Positions 1-5,585 of a stretch of DNA of 5,585 bases are shown here, in pieces; the first letter of the stretch is position 1; the number at the start of each line of letters is the position of its first letter. The notes beneath the pieces are model-generated. The model did not search any database, had not been told where the DNA came from, and was given only the letters and a program-made list of their open reading frames with translations. This DNA comes from DASCNA01 sp036011305 (lineage in GTDB: Bacteria; Verrucomicrobiota; Lentisphaeria; Victivallales; GWF2-38-69). A program made the translations under genes and the position numbers. The DNA is taken from positions 1-5,585 of the forward strand of contig DASCNA010000013.1 in NCBI GenBank assembly GCA_036011305.1. Direction: 5' to 3'.

Positions 1-162
1 TCCTCCTGCAACGTCAGACAACTTAGATTTAAGGGCATCAGCTCCTAAACCTTTTCCTCCTGCAACGTCAGACAACTTAGATTTAAGGGCATCGACTCCT
101 AAGCCTTTTCCTCCTGCAACGTCAGACAACTTAGATTTAAGGGCATCGGCTCCTAAGCCTTT
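1..162 (-). repeat. 54-bp tandem repeat, at least 3 units, coding an 18-residue repeat
   Basis: Three units (1-54, 55-108, 109-162) are nearly identical, differing only at unit positions 40, 41 and 49. Reading on the minus strand, each encodes GKGLGADALKSKLSDVAG, with Ala replaced by Val in the middle unit. The array begins at the window edge, so the true copy number is unknown. A degenerate entry sequence (residues about 834-843, 'ILALVK') precedes it. Each unit has a Gly-rich turn followed by a probable short amphipathic helix (DALKSKLSDVA). The near-identity of copies points to recent expansion or homogenisation. No known repeat family is recognised. Confidence 0.95.
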
Positions 163-2691
163 TCCTTTTACAAGAGCAAGAATTTTTTGTTTATCAACAG
201 GATGGGTAATATCCATATTATTATCATCTTTAGATTTCTTGCTATCTCCTGAACTTTTGCTATCTCCTGGACCTTTGCTATCTCCTGAACCTTTGCTATC
301 TCCTGAACTTTTGCTATCTCCTGAACTTTTGCTATCTCCTGAACTTTTGCTATCTCCTGAACCTTTGCTATCTCCTGAACCTTTGCTATCTCCTGAACTT
401 TTGCTATCTCCTGAACCTTTGCTATCTCCTGAACTTTTGCTATCTCCTGAACCTTTGCTATCTCCTGAACTTTTGCTATCTCCTGAGTTTTCGAAATATG
501 AAAATTCTATTCCTTCTTTGTCCATATTTATTATATTCTGAAAATCTTTATCCTGAGTTTTTAAACCTTTTCTAAATATGTTAAAAGTTCCATTAGAATA
601 ACTCATTATACAATCATCATCTACACCTAAATTCATAAGTTTAGTTTGTTTTTCATTATCAAAAGCTAAAGCATCATTGGAATATTCAAGTTGCATAACT
701 ATTTCAGCATATTCCTGAAAAACAGCTAATAAAACAGGTTGATTGTTATAATATGGGAAATTAAAATTAGAATGAATATCTGGGATTATTTTTACTGGAA
801 TTATCAATTTTTTATTTTTATTGTCATTAAATATTGGAATATTAACATGACATGCAATATAGTGTTCAGGGTTGGGTGATAATGAAAAATCTTTAATTTT
901 ACTTGGTTTTGCAGCAGTAGAAGGTTTTGCCTCATCTAAAGTATTTGCATCATACAGCATATATGGTACAGATGTTTTAGAATATTTTGAAGATTTACTT
1001 TCTGAAACAACAATTACTCCTTCCAAATAAACAGGAAAATCTAAATTTTTCATATTTTCAATATAATATTTTTTTGTACTGTCTACGTTTTCTAATGATA
1101 AAGTAGTTTCTGTCGTAAGAACTGGTAAAAATGTTTTAGCATTTTTTTGCATTTGATATCTTAATGCAATCCAGTTTTTTATTAAATTATCATTATCAAT
1201 ATCATCTTTGTGAAATTCATGATAACAGCATAATTTAAAAATATTTTTAAACTTAATATCAATTTTTAAATTTTTAAATTCTATATCACTATTAGAAAAT
1301 AATTTATTCCAATTTTTGGTACTGAAAGATAAATTTTTATTTTGAATTTTGTCTGTAAAAGAAGGTACTCCTGCATTGTTAAAACGGATTTTATATAAAT
1401 TTGTTACAGAAGCTTCATCTTTTAACTTTTGCTTAATGTTATCCTTCTTGCACTTAAAAATAGAAGGAGTATCGAGCCTTACTGAATCAGAGCAACTGAA
1501 CTTACTTTTCTCTTTTTCAGAAGATTGTAAATCAATAATATTAGAACTATCTCCTCCGTATATTGAATTATATAATTTAATATCATAATTATAATTCAAC
1601 GGTAAATTATCTTCAATTTTATCTACAAGTAAATAATCATAATTTTTCCATTCTATTTTTGTTTTAGTTTTCTTTTCTTTCGTAAAAATGCTATAGCTGC
1701 CGTTTTTATTAGTTTTGTCTGGCAATGTATATGTAATATTCCCATTATATGCATAAATAGTACTAATAAGAAAATCATAAAACGATTTTTTATCTAACTT
1801 GTTAGCTGGATATGGGATACAAACCATAGGTTTTTTAGCAGAAAATTCTTTAAATTCACTGTCAACTTCAATTTTTATTAGTGAAGATATTCCAAGGGTA
1901 GAAACAGCATCTTCTATAATATTACTATATGATTTTTCTGTATAGATATTAAATGGCGAATACTTATTGAAGAAAAATTTAAAGGGGTCTTCAAAAGTTA
2001 ATTCTAAGTTAAACGCAGATGAAATCAAAATTGGTTTATTTTTATCATTACACTTTATATAAATATTAGATATATTTCTTTTGTTACTGTTTATCAAAGA
2101 ACTATCAATATATCCTACTAATTCAAGTGCTTCCGTACTTCCTCCACAAGAAAAATTATCCTGTTTATATTGAATTTTTATCTGTATGGGATTTTTTTCT
2201 CTGAAAAAATCAAATAATTTTGTCTCATAATAATCAAAAGGTAAATTTAGATTTATTTTACCATTAAAACCAAATGATTTAATAGATAAGTCCAAACCAA
2301 TAATTGAAGTCTCATCAAAAATTAATTGCTTATCATCCTGTAATTTAAAATCAGAATCAATTGGTGTAAAAATAACTTCTAACGTTTGGGATAGAATGGA
2401 GTTGAAATTATTTTTTAAATATGATATATCTTCAGAGCATGCAGGGCAGAAGATAACATGTGTATTTTCTTTATTAACATAATCCCTAATACATTCTAAA
2501 TGGAAAAAATGATTACATTTAGTTTTAACAACACTATTTTTAATTATTTTATTATTATCTTCGGATTTCTTGTCATGTCTGGAACCTTTATCATCTTCAG
2601 ATTTTAATATATTGGAAGATTTACTTACTATATTATTCTTGCCTGATTTAATAATTTTATTGCATATTGAGCATTTATGAATGTAATTCAT
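1..2691 (-). CDS. RING-finger/VgrG-like spike protein with C-terminal tandem repeats (3' end outside window)
   Basis: The frame is open for 897 codons from ATG at 2691 to the left edge, so the stop is not seen. The start is well fixed: an in-frame TAG lies at 2703-2701 and a G-rich Shine-Dalgarno-like tract directly precedes the ATG. Residues 7-85 form a RING-H2 finger. Residues about 95-420 follow the order of VgrG/gp27 barrels: a short 'ELVGYIDSS' strand, 'LELTFEDPF..' then an '..IIEDAVSTLGI' helix, and 'KPMVCIPYPANKLDKKSFYDFL', comparable to the family's 'QY.ES..FL.RL' region. Residues about 555-730 look OB-fold-like ('IIPVKIIPD...NNQPVLLAVF'). Residues 734-817 are hexapeptide repeats and 844-897 are 18-residue repeats. 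No gp5-type beta-helix octads are recognised. Family knowledge: VgrG trimers form the T6SS puncturing tip, and 'evolved' VgrGs carry effector domains, usually C-terminal. The TssM- and TssG-like genes upstream support a T6SS role. The VgrG assignment rests on segment order read by eye; the main alternative is another phage-tail-like baseplate or spike protein. Confidence 0.65.
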   Translation of the reverse strand, partial: MNYIHKCSICNKIIKSGKNNIVSKSSNILKSEDDKGSRHDKKSEDNNKIIKNSVVKTKCNHFFHLECIRDYVNKENTHVIFCPACSEDISYLKNNFNSILSQTLEVIFTPIDSDFKLQDDKQLIFDETSIIGLDLSIKSFGFNGKINLNLPFDYYETKLFDFFREKNPIQIKIQYKQDNFSCGGSTEALELVGYIDSSLINSNKRNISNIYIKCNDKNKPILISSAFNLELTFEDPFKFFFNKYSPFNIYTEKSYSNIIEDAVSTLGISSLIKIEVDSEFKEFSAKKPMVCIPYPANKLDKKSFYDFLISTIYAYNGNITYTLPDKTNKNGSYSIFTKEKKTKTKIEWKNYDYLLVDKIEDNLPLNYNYDIKLYNSIYGGDSSNIIDLQSSEKEKSKFSCSDSVRLDTPSIFKCKKDNIKQKLKDEASVTNLYKIRFNNAGVPSFTDKIQNKNLSFSTKNWNKLFSNSDIEFKNLKIDIKFKNIFKLCCYHEFHKDDIDNDNLIKNWIALRYQMQKNAKTFLPVLTTETTLSLENVDSTKKYYIENMKNLDFPVYLEGVIVVSESKSSKYSKTSVPYMLYDANTLDEAKPSTAAKPSKIKDFSLSPNPEHYIACHVNIPIFNDNKNKKLIIPVKIIPDIHSNFNFPYYNNQPVLLAVFQEYAEIVMQLEYSNDALAFDNEKQTKLMNLGVDDDCIMSYSNGTFNIFRKGLKTQDKDFQNIINMDKEGIEFSYFENSGDSKSSGDSKGSGDSKSSGDSKGSGDSKSSGDSKGSGDSKGSGDSKSSGDSKSSGDSKSSGDSKGSGDSKGPGDSKSSGDSKKSKDDNNMDITHPVDKQKILALVKGKGLGADALKSKLSDVAGGKGLGVDALKSKLSDVAGGKGLGADALKSKLSDVAGG
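241..492 (-). repeat. 18-bp tandem repeat, 14 units, coding SGDSK(S/G) hexapeptides
   Basis: Fourteen consecutive 18-bp units lie in frame inside the large ORF (residues about 734-817). Reading on the minus strand, each unit encodes Ser-Gly-Asp-Ser-Lys followed by Ser (AGT) or Gly (GGT). The Ser/Gly choice alternates irregularly along the array. One unit (about 259-276) has Pro in place of the first Ser, and the unit at 475-492 is the degenerate N-terminal edge. The period is a multiple of three, so copy-number change would not shift the frame. The composition predicts a flexible hydrophilic linker between the spike body and the C-terminal region. Confidence 0.95.
2437..2673 (-). other. RING-H2 zinc-finger domain (residues 7-85 of the large ORF)
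   Basis: The ligand pattern is C7-x2-C10-x48-C59-x1-H61-x2-H64-x2-C67-x14-C82-x2-C85, the C3H2C3 order of RING-H2 fingers. Features of E2-binding RINGs are present: Ile in the first knuckle (CSIC), 'CNHFFHLECI', an aromatic four residues after C67 (Y71, usually Trp), and Pro in the last knuckle (CPAC). The loop between C10 and C59 is longer than the usual 9-39 residues because of a Ser/Asp/Lys-rich insert. The Arg/Lys linchpin usual after the final Cys is Ser86 here, which could weaken E3 activity. RING domains generally act as ubiquitin E3 ligases in eukaryotes; whether this one does is inferred, and a purely structural zinc site remains possible. Confidence 0.85.
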
Positions 2692-2774
2692 ATGCCCCCC
2701 CTATTTAATAAACGAATGATTATTGTCACTTTTATAAAAACTATTTTAATTGAGGAAAGTTTATTTTTATTCAT
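2688..2774 (-). CDS. possible 28-codon small ORF between the TssG-like and RING/VgrG-like genes
   Basis: An ATG at 2774 lies six bases after the TAA of the TssG-like gene. A GGGG run at the end of that gene could act as a weak ribosome-binding site. The frame encodes 28 residues, Lys-rich at the start and then hydrophobic ('IKIVFIKVTIIIRLL'). It ends in TGA overlapping the next start as ATGA, so it spans almost exactly the 89-bp gap. It could be a coupling or leader peptide, a small membrane peptide, or chance; in AT-rich DNA a frame this short is weak evidence. It also crosses the G7 tract in a register where a -1 shift joins it to the large ORF. Confidence 0.3.
   Translation of the reverse strand: MNKNKLSSIKIVFIKVTIIIRLLNRGGI
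2695..2702 (-). promoter_or_regulatory. G7 Shine-Dalgarno-like tract upstream of the RING/VgrG-like start
   Basis: The minus strand reads A followed by seven G, then CAT, then the ATG at 2691. AGGGGG can pair with the 3' end of 16S rRNA at workable spacing, which supports the chosen start. A seven-G run is conspicuous in such AT-rich DNA and is a homopolymer prone to slippage. It also overlaps the end of the small ORF 2688-2774. Confidence 0.6.
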
Positions 2775-2780
2775 AATAAA

Positions 2781-3617
2781 TTACCCCAGTATTGAATAAT
2801 ATATTTTATTAAAAAATACACTGAAAGAACCCTGAAAAATCTTAGTTTCTCTCTGTGTTAAAATATCACCTATTTTCAATACACTTGGTAAAAAAGAATA
2901 AAGTTCATTGTCGGTAAGAACATTGTATATACATATATTTATCTCTTTTAAATTATACATGAATGGTATAATGAAATAATTTATTATTTTATTCAAAATT
3001 TCAGCATTTTCTGTTTTATCAATAAAGGTATCAGAAAATAGTTTAATAATATAAAAAGTTTTTGTTATTTTTAACCTATCACCAATTATAAGTCCTTCTT
3101 TTAAAATGCATTTACCAATTTGTTGACTCTCTCTCTTATCGGTAATTTCAATAGGTAAATACGATATGCTTATTCTGTATTTAGACAGTATTCTTCTAAG
3201 AATGAAATCAACATAAACATATGAATTAATTATTCCTTCTAGAGGATTTATAATCGATAAACCGTTTCTATAATTATGAGCTAAATATTTGTCACCTTCA
3301 GGATATATAAAAAGTAAACTTTCTTTTATTAAATAAGAAAAAAATATAAAGAAGAAGGCTTTAATTTTATTACAATCTCTGAGATTTAACATAAATGCAG
3401 AGATCTCTATGTCATTTATCCAAATTATGGCTTTATCATCCTCTACAAATTTTATCTTGTGTATAGGTGAAATGTATGATCCATTAGAAACATGAAGCCT
3501 AAAAGAAATTTTTTCATACTTCACCTCTAATTTATGCAGCAAAATAAATAGAGCTGCATAATTTGTATAAATGTGAATATTTTCTTTAATATATTTTTTT
3601 ATACTGTTATTATTCAT
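2781..3617 (-). CDS. TssG-like T6SS baseplate protein (divergent)
   Basis: The protein has 278 residues; TssG proteins are usually around 300-350. The order of segments follows TssG: an N-terminal helix (residues 17-31, 'NYAALFILLHKLE'), then a 'RF' strand (39-56, 'SFRLHVSNGSYISPIHKIKF') matching the family's 'RFRP..SL.FP.SEI'. A helix at 84-105 would correspond to the 'FL.LF.HR...L.Y' region, and 'IGKCILKEGLIIGDRL' (167-182) to 'LG......LG.R'. 'LYSFLPS' (239-245) is also present. In known systems TssG pairs with two TssF copies in the baseplate wedge around the VgrG hub. The start overlaps the preceding stop as TAATG, with no separate Shine-Dalgarno sequence seen, so translation is probably coupled. 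The assignment rests on motif order and neighbours; sequence identity would be very low. No signal peptide is evident. Confidence 0.55.
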   Translation of the reverse strand: MNNNSIKKYIKENIHIYTNYAALFILLHKLEVKYEKISFRLHVSNGSYISPIHKIKFVEDDKAIIWINDIEISAFMLNLRDCNKIKAFFFIFFSYLIKESLLFIYPEGDKYLAHNYRNGLSIINPLEGIINSYVYVDFILRRILSKYRISISYLPIEITDKRESQQIGKCILKEGLIIGDRLKITKTFYIIKLFSDTFIDKTENAEILNKIINYFIIPFMYNLKEINICIYNVLTDNELYSFLPSVLKIGDILTQRETKIFQGSFSVFFNKIYYSILG

Positions 3618-5440
3618 TATATTTTAAATATATTAAATGGGTTTGATGCAAATTTATATGTAACAACCACTTTGTTATTGCTAGTTATTCCCGGTGTAGA
3701 AATAACCCATGACACAATATTTGTTACAGGATTCAAATATCCTTTTTGAATGAACTTCAAGAAGCTAAAGCCACTTTGTTCCACACCATTAGCAAAAGTA
3801 TTTCCTTCTGTAAACACTACGTTGGCTGAAGCATTTGCTTTTATCCATGGAACTCTCAAATTTTGCCAGGTTGGTACAGTGTTTATAGTAATAATAGAAT
3901 TTTCTCCCGCCTGTAGACTTACTAATTTAACAAATTTATTACCTACGATATTCTGCTCTGGTAATTCTGTAGGTTCAATTGAGAATATCAAATTCTTAGG
4001 ATTACCCTTTTTATCCCAAAGTGAATTTTTAAGATTATTGACTTTCTGTATTTTGCTTTGAATACTAGGAGAAATAAGGTCATTTAGTAATTTTTTATCC
4101 TTAAGAACAATATTTCTGCCGGCTTTAACAAAATATGACGAAAAATATTTATCATATAAAATCCAAAAAGTTCCGGTAGTAGAAAAACTATTCATGAGTT
4201 CAGATTGTGAAATCGTAACTTTTGATGACTGCTTGAATGGAAAATATCGATTTGCATTATCCAATATAGGCTGAAGCTGTGATGCCCAAATATTTTGAAG
4301 TTGGTTTTTCAGTATTGGTAATCCATAATGGTATACAGTAGTAATGGGTTTCGTAAAAATCACTCTTTGAGAATAAGGTATATTTGTTGAATTAAGCCAG
4401 TGCTTTACTTTTAATAGAAATGAATCATTATTCCCCATGGCAATATTTTTCACAATATTTTGTATTGTTATTTTGTCTTGATATTGATTTGGTGTTTTAT
4501 CAAAAGATAAAGACATATATAATTCATCTATAATTTGATTGTAAACTTCAAGTTCGTTTATATTTGAAGCGCTATTTTGTTTGTTATGTTCAGACAAAGA
4601 CCTATTTGCCTGCACAGTTAATTTATTTAAATTTTGGAATGCTTTATTTATCGGTTTCAAAAAATTAATATTGTCTGAAACATCAAAACTGGTATTTTCG
4701 TATACAATATTCAATATGTTTGTTATTGGAGATTTCGAAGAATTAAGTATGTTTAATAGTAAAGCTAAATCATCTTTGGATTTTATATTATATTTCAGAG
4801 CACTCAGATAATTTTGATAGTTACTAATATATGTATTAGTGTACTTACTCATTAGCTTGTTAAATTCGTTCTCTATTATATCGGTATTCACACCAGTATT
4901 TTTTAATGAATTAATTAAAGAAGAATATTTATTAACAAGAGGTTTTATAATTACATTAATAGCGTTGTTGGTATAAAGCCCAGGTATTACATACTTTCCG
5001 CCTATAACAGAATTGCCATTATTATAATAATTTAAAGTAACCGCAGGTAACGAGTATTTAGTTTTATCAGGTACTAGTTTATCGTTGATTATGGAGTAAT
5101 GATAAAAATAATCAGTTATTAATGTGTTTAATTCGGCAATTGTAACTACCCTTGACCAACTTATATTTGAAATTGAATCATTACCAATAATTATAAGTTT
5201 TTTTTCTTTATAATAATTATTGCTATGAAAATTTGTGAGTTTCAACTGTAACTCGTTAATTAGCTCACTAAATGAACTCACTCTATTTATATTTGTTTTA
5301 TACTGAATATTACCATTTCCAAGCACAGATGAAAGTTTAGCAAACTGCTTGAAGAGATCTTCATTAACATTGTATGTTTTTGTCTTTTGATAATACAGAT
5401 CTATAAATTTAGAAATATCAGTAGTAAATGAATGTTTCAT
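3617..5440 (-). CDS. tssM: TssM/IcmF-like protein lacking the N-terminal half
   Basis: The 607 residues match the middle and C-terminal parts of TssM in order: 'IPGLYT' (152-157), 'YTNTYISNYQNYLSAL' (200-215), 'SSKSPITNIL' (234-243), then W385. 'NRYFPF' (397-402) is the family's 'RYPF', followed by a 'F...G.FW.LYDKY' segment (419-432). 'NLKNSLW' (469-475) and 'LIFSIEPTEL' (484-493) correspond to 'A..I...FF' and 'F.l.P..L'. W532 stands in for 'WPG', and 'FASNPF' (597-602) ends the protein as in TssM. TssM normally has about 1100-1300 residues, with transmembrane helices and a cytoplasmic NTPase-like region before this part, and forms the trans-envelope core with TssL and TssJ. Here no transmembrane segment, Walker motif or signal peptide is seen. 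The ATG follows an in-frame TGA (5452-5450) and lacks a clear ribosome-binding site. Possibilities are a split gene whose other half lies upstream, a truncated or decaying gene, or a frameshift near 5440-5495. Confidence 0.8.
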   Translation of the reverse strand: MKHSFTTDISKFIDLYYQKTKTYNVNEDLFKQFAKLSSVLGNGNIQYKTNINRVSSFSELINELQLKLTNFHSNNYYKEKKLIIIGNDSISNISWSRVVTIAELNTLITDYFYHYSIINDKLVPDKTKYSLPAVTLNYYNNGNSVIGGKYVIPGLYTNNAINVIIKPLVNKYSSLINSLKNTGVNTDIIENEFNKLMSKYTNTYISNYQNYLSALKYNIKSKDDLALLLNILNSSKSPITNILNIVYENTSFDVSDNINFLKPINKAFQNLNKLTVQANRSLSEHNKQNSASNINELEVYNQIIDELYMSLSFDKTPNQYQDKITIQNIVKNIAMGNNDSFLLKVKHWLNSTNIPYSQRVIFTKPITTVYHYGLPILKNQLQNIWASQLQPILDNANRYFPFKQSSKVTISQSELMNSFSTTGTFWILYDKYFSSYFVKAGRNIVLKDKKLLNDLISPSIQSKIQKVNNLKNSLWDKKGNPKNLIFSIEPTELPEQNIVGNKFVKLVSLQAGENSIITINTVPTWQNLRVPWIKANASANVVFTEGNTFANGVEQSGFSFLKFIQKGYLNPVTNIVSWVISTPGITSNNKVVVTYKFASNPFNIFKI

Positions 5441-5495
5441 TTGTGGATGTCAATACTAGAATAAGTTCCATAGGTAATATTAAATATATTTCCAT
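5418..5495 (-). CDS. possible 25-codon hydrophobic ORF overlapping the TssM-like start
   Basis: ATG at 5495 opens a 25-codon frame, with a second in-frame ATG at 5471, ending in TGA at 5420-5418. It overlaps the start of the TssM-like gene by 23 bases in another frame. Its first part is hydrophobic ('IYLILPMELILVL'), resembling half a membrane segment, which the TssM fragment lacks. No good ribosome-binding site is seen. It may be chance, a leader peptide, or the remnant of sequence once in frame with tssM. Confidence 0.2.
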   Translation of the reverse strand: MEIYLILPMELILVLTSTNETFIYY

Positions 5496-5506
5496 AGCTG
5501 TCAGTT

Positions 5507-5540
5507 CTTCTTCAAGCAGCCTGCAGGCTGCTTGAAGAAG
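5507..5540. repeat. perfect 34-bp palindrome
   Basis: The two 17-base arms (CTTCTTCAAGCAGCCTG and its exact complement) meet with no spacer at a central CTGCAG. It is much more GC-rich than its surroundings. It lies 66 bases upstream of the TssM-like start. No T-run follows on either strand, so it is not a classic intrinsic terminator. It could be a cruciform or hairpin element, an operator for a dimeric regulator, or a copy of a dispersed palindromic repeat. Confidence 0.9.
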
Positions 5541-5543
5541 CCT

Positions 5544-5574
5544 ATTATAACTTTACACTTATTTAGTTTAACAA
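5544..5574 (-). promoter_or_regulatory. candidate sigma70-type promoter for the cluster
   Basis: On the minus strand a perfect TATAAT lies at 5549-5544. Possible -35 boxes are TTGTTA (5574-5569, 19-base spacer) or TTAAAC (5571-5566, 16-base spacer); neither is strong. Transcription would begin about 5537, inside the 34-bp palindrome, so the transcript would start with most of that hairpin. In AT-rich DNA a TATAAT match is not rare, so this is tentative. Confidence 0.35.
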
Positions 5575-5585
5575 ATTAAAAAGGT

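Noticed and set aside
1..492. CRISPR-like array
   Set aside because: The units are directly adjacent, with no unique spacers, and keep a coding frame.
239..541. Plus-strand open frame of 100 codons rich in Leu-Ser-Pro-Glu repeats
   Set aside because: It is the complement of the 18-bp repeat array, kept open by periodicity. The minus-strand frame is continuous through it and far longer.
1349..1588. Plus-strand open frame within the large minus-strand gene
   Set aside because: It is antisense to the continuous RING/VgrG-like frame, with no ribosome-binding site or recognisable domain.
2692..2780. Independent promoter in the gap before the RING/VgrG-like gene
   Set aside because: TATA-like hexamers occur but none has a -35 box at proper spacing. 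The short gap favours read-through from upstream.
3750..4061. Plus-strand open frame antisense to the TssM-like gene
   Set aside because: The minus strand here encodes conserved TssM C-terminal motifs, so this is a shadow. The same holds for 4581-4811.
3617..5440. Bacteroidetes T6SS subtype iii
   Set aside because: That subtype lacks TssJ, TssL and TssM, whereas a convincing TssM C-terminal region is present here.
5507..5540. Classic rho-independent terminator
   Set aside because: The stem has no loop and no T-run follows on either strand.
1..5585. Eukaryotic or giant-virus origin because of the RING finger
   Set aside because: Overlapping genes (TAATG, ATGA), a Shine-Dalgarno-like tract and a TssM C-terminal region point to a bacterium.

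Overview
The window is strongly AT-rich (by eye under about 30% G+C). It carries one minus-strand gene cluster that reads as part of a very divergent type VI secretion system (T6SS). Reading right to left (the direction of transcription): a leader region with a perfect 34-bp palindrome and a candidate promoter (about 5507-5574); a 607-residue protein matching only the C-terminal, normally periplasmic half of TssM/IcmF (5440-3617); a 278-residue TssG-like baseplate protein overlapping it by one base (TAATG); a possible 28-codon small ORF; and a large ORF from 2691 that stays open to the left edge (at least 897 codons).

The large ORF is the most unusual object. It starts with a textbook RING-H2 zinc finger (C7/C10, C59/H61/H64/C67, C82/C85). 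A region follows whose segment order resembles the gp27-like barrels and then an OB-fold-like part of VgrG spike proteins. It ends in two in-frame tandem repeat arrays: 14 copies of an 18-bp unit (SGDSK-type hexapeptide) and at least 3 copies of a 54-bp unit (18 residues) cut by the window edge. A low-complexity insert inside the RING finger resembles the linker next to the hexapeptide array. The suggested picture is a spike protein with an N-terminal RING domain, a feature expected of a system aimed at eukaryotic cells through ubiquitin signalling. That function is inference.

The organism cannot be named from this sequence. Low G+C, a T6SS with TssM-type protein, a eukaryote-type RING domain and low-complexity repeats together fit a host-associated or intracellular bacterium (for example a protist or arthropod associate). 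The presence of a TssM-like protein argues against the Bacteroidetes T6SS subtype iii, which lacks TssJLM.

If the reading is right, TssM-C would belong to the envelope complex, TssG to the baseplate wedge and the VgrG-like protein to the spike tip. No sheath, Hcp, TssK, TssF or PAAR gene is inside the window; some should lie beyond the edges. All longer plus-strand open frames look like shadows of these minus-strand genes.
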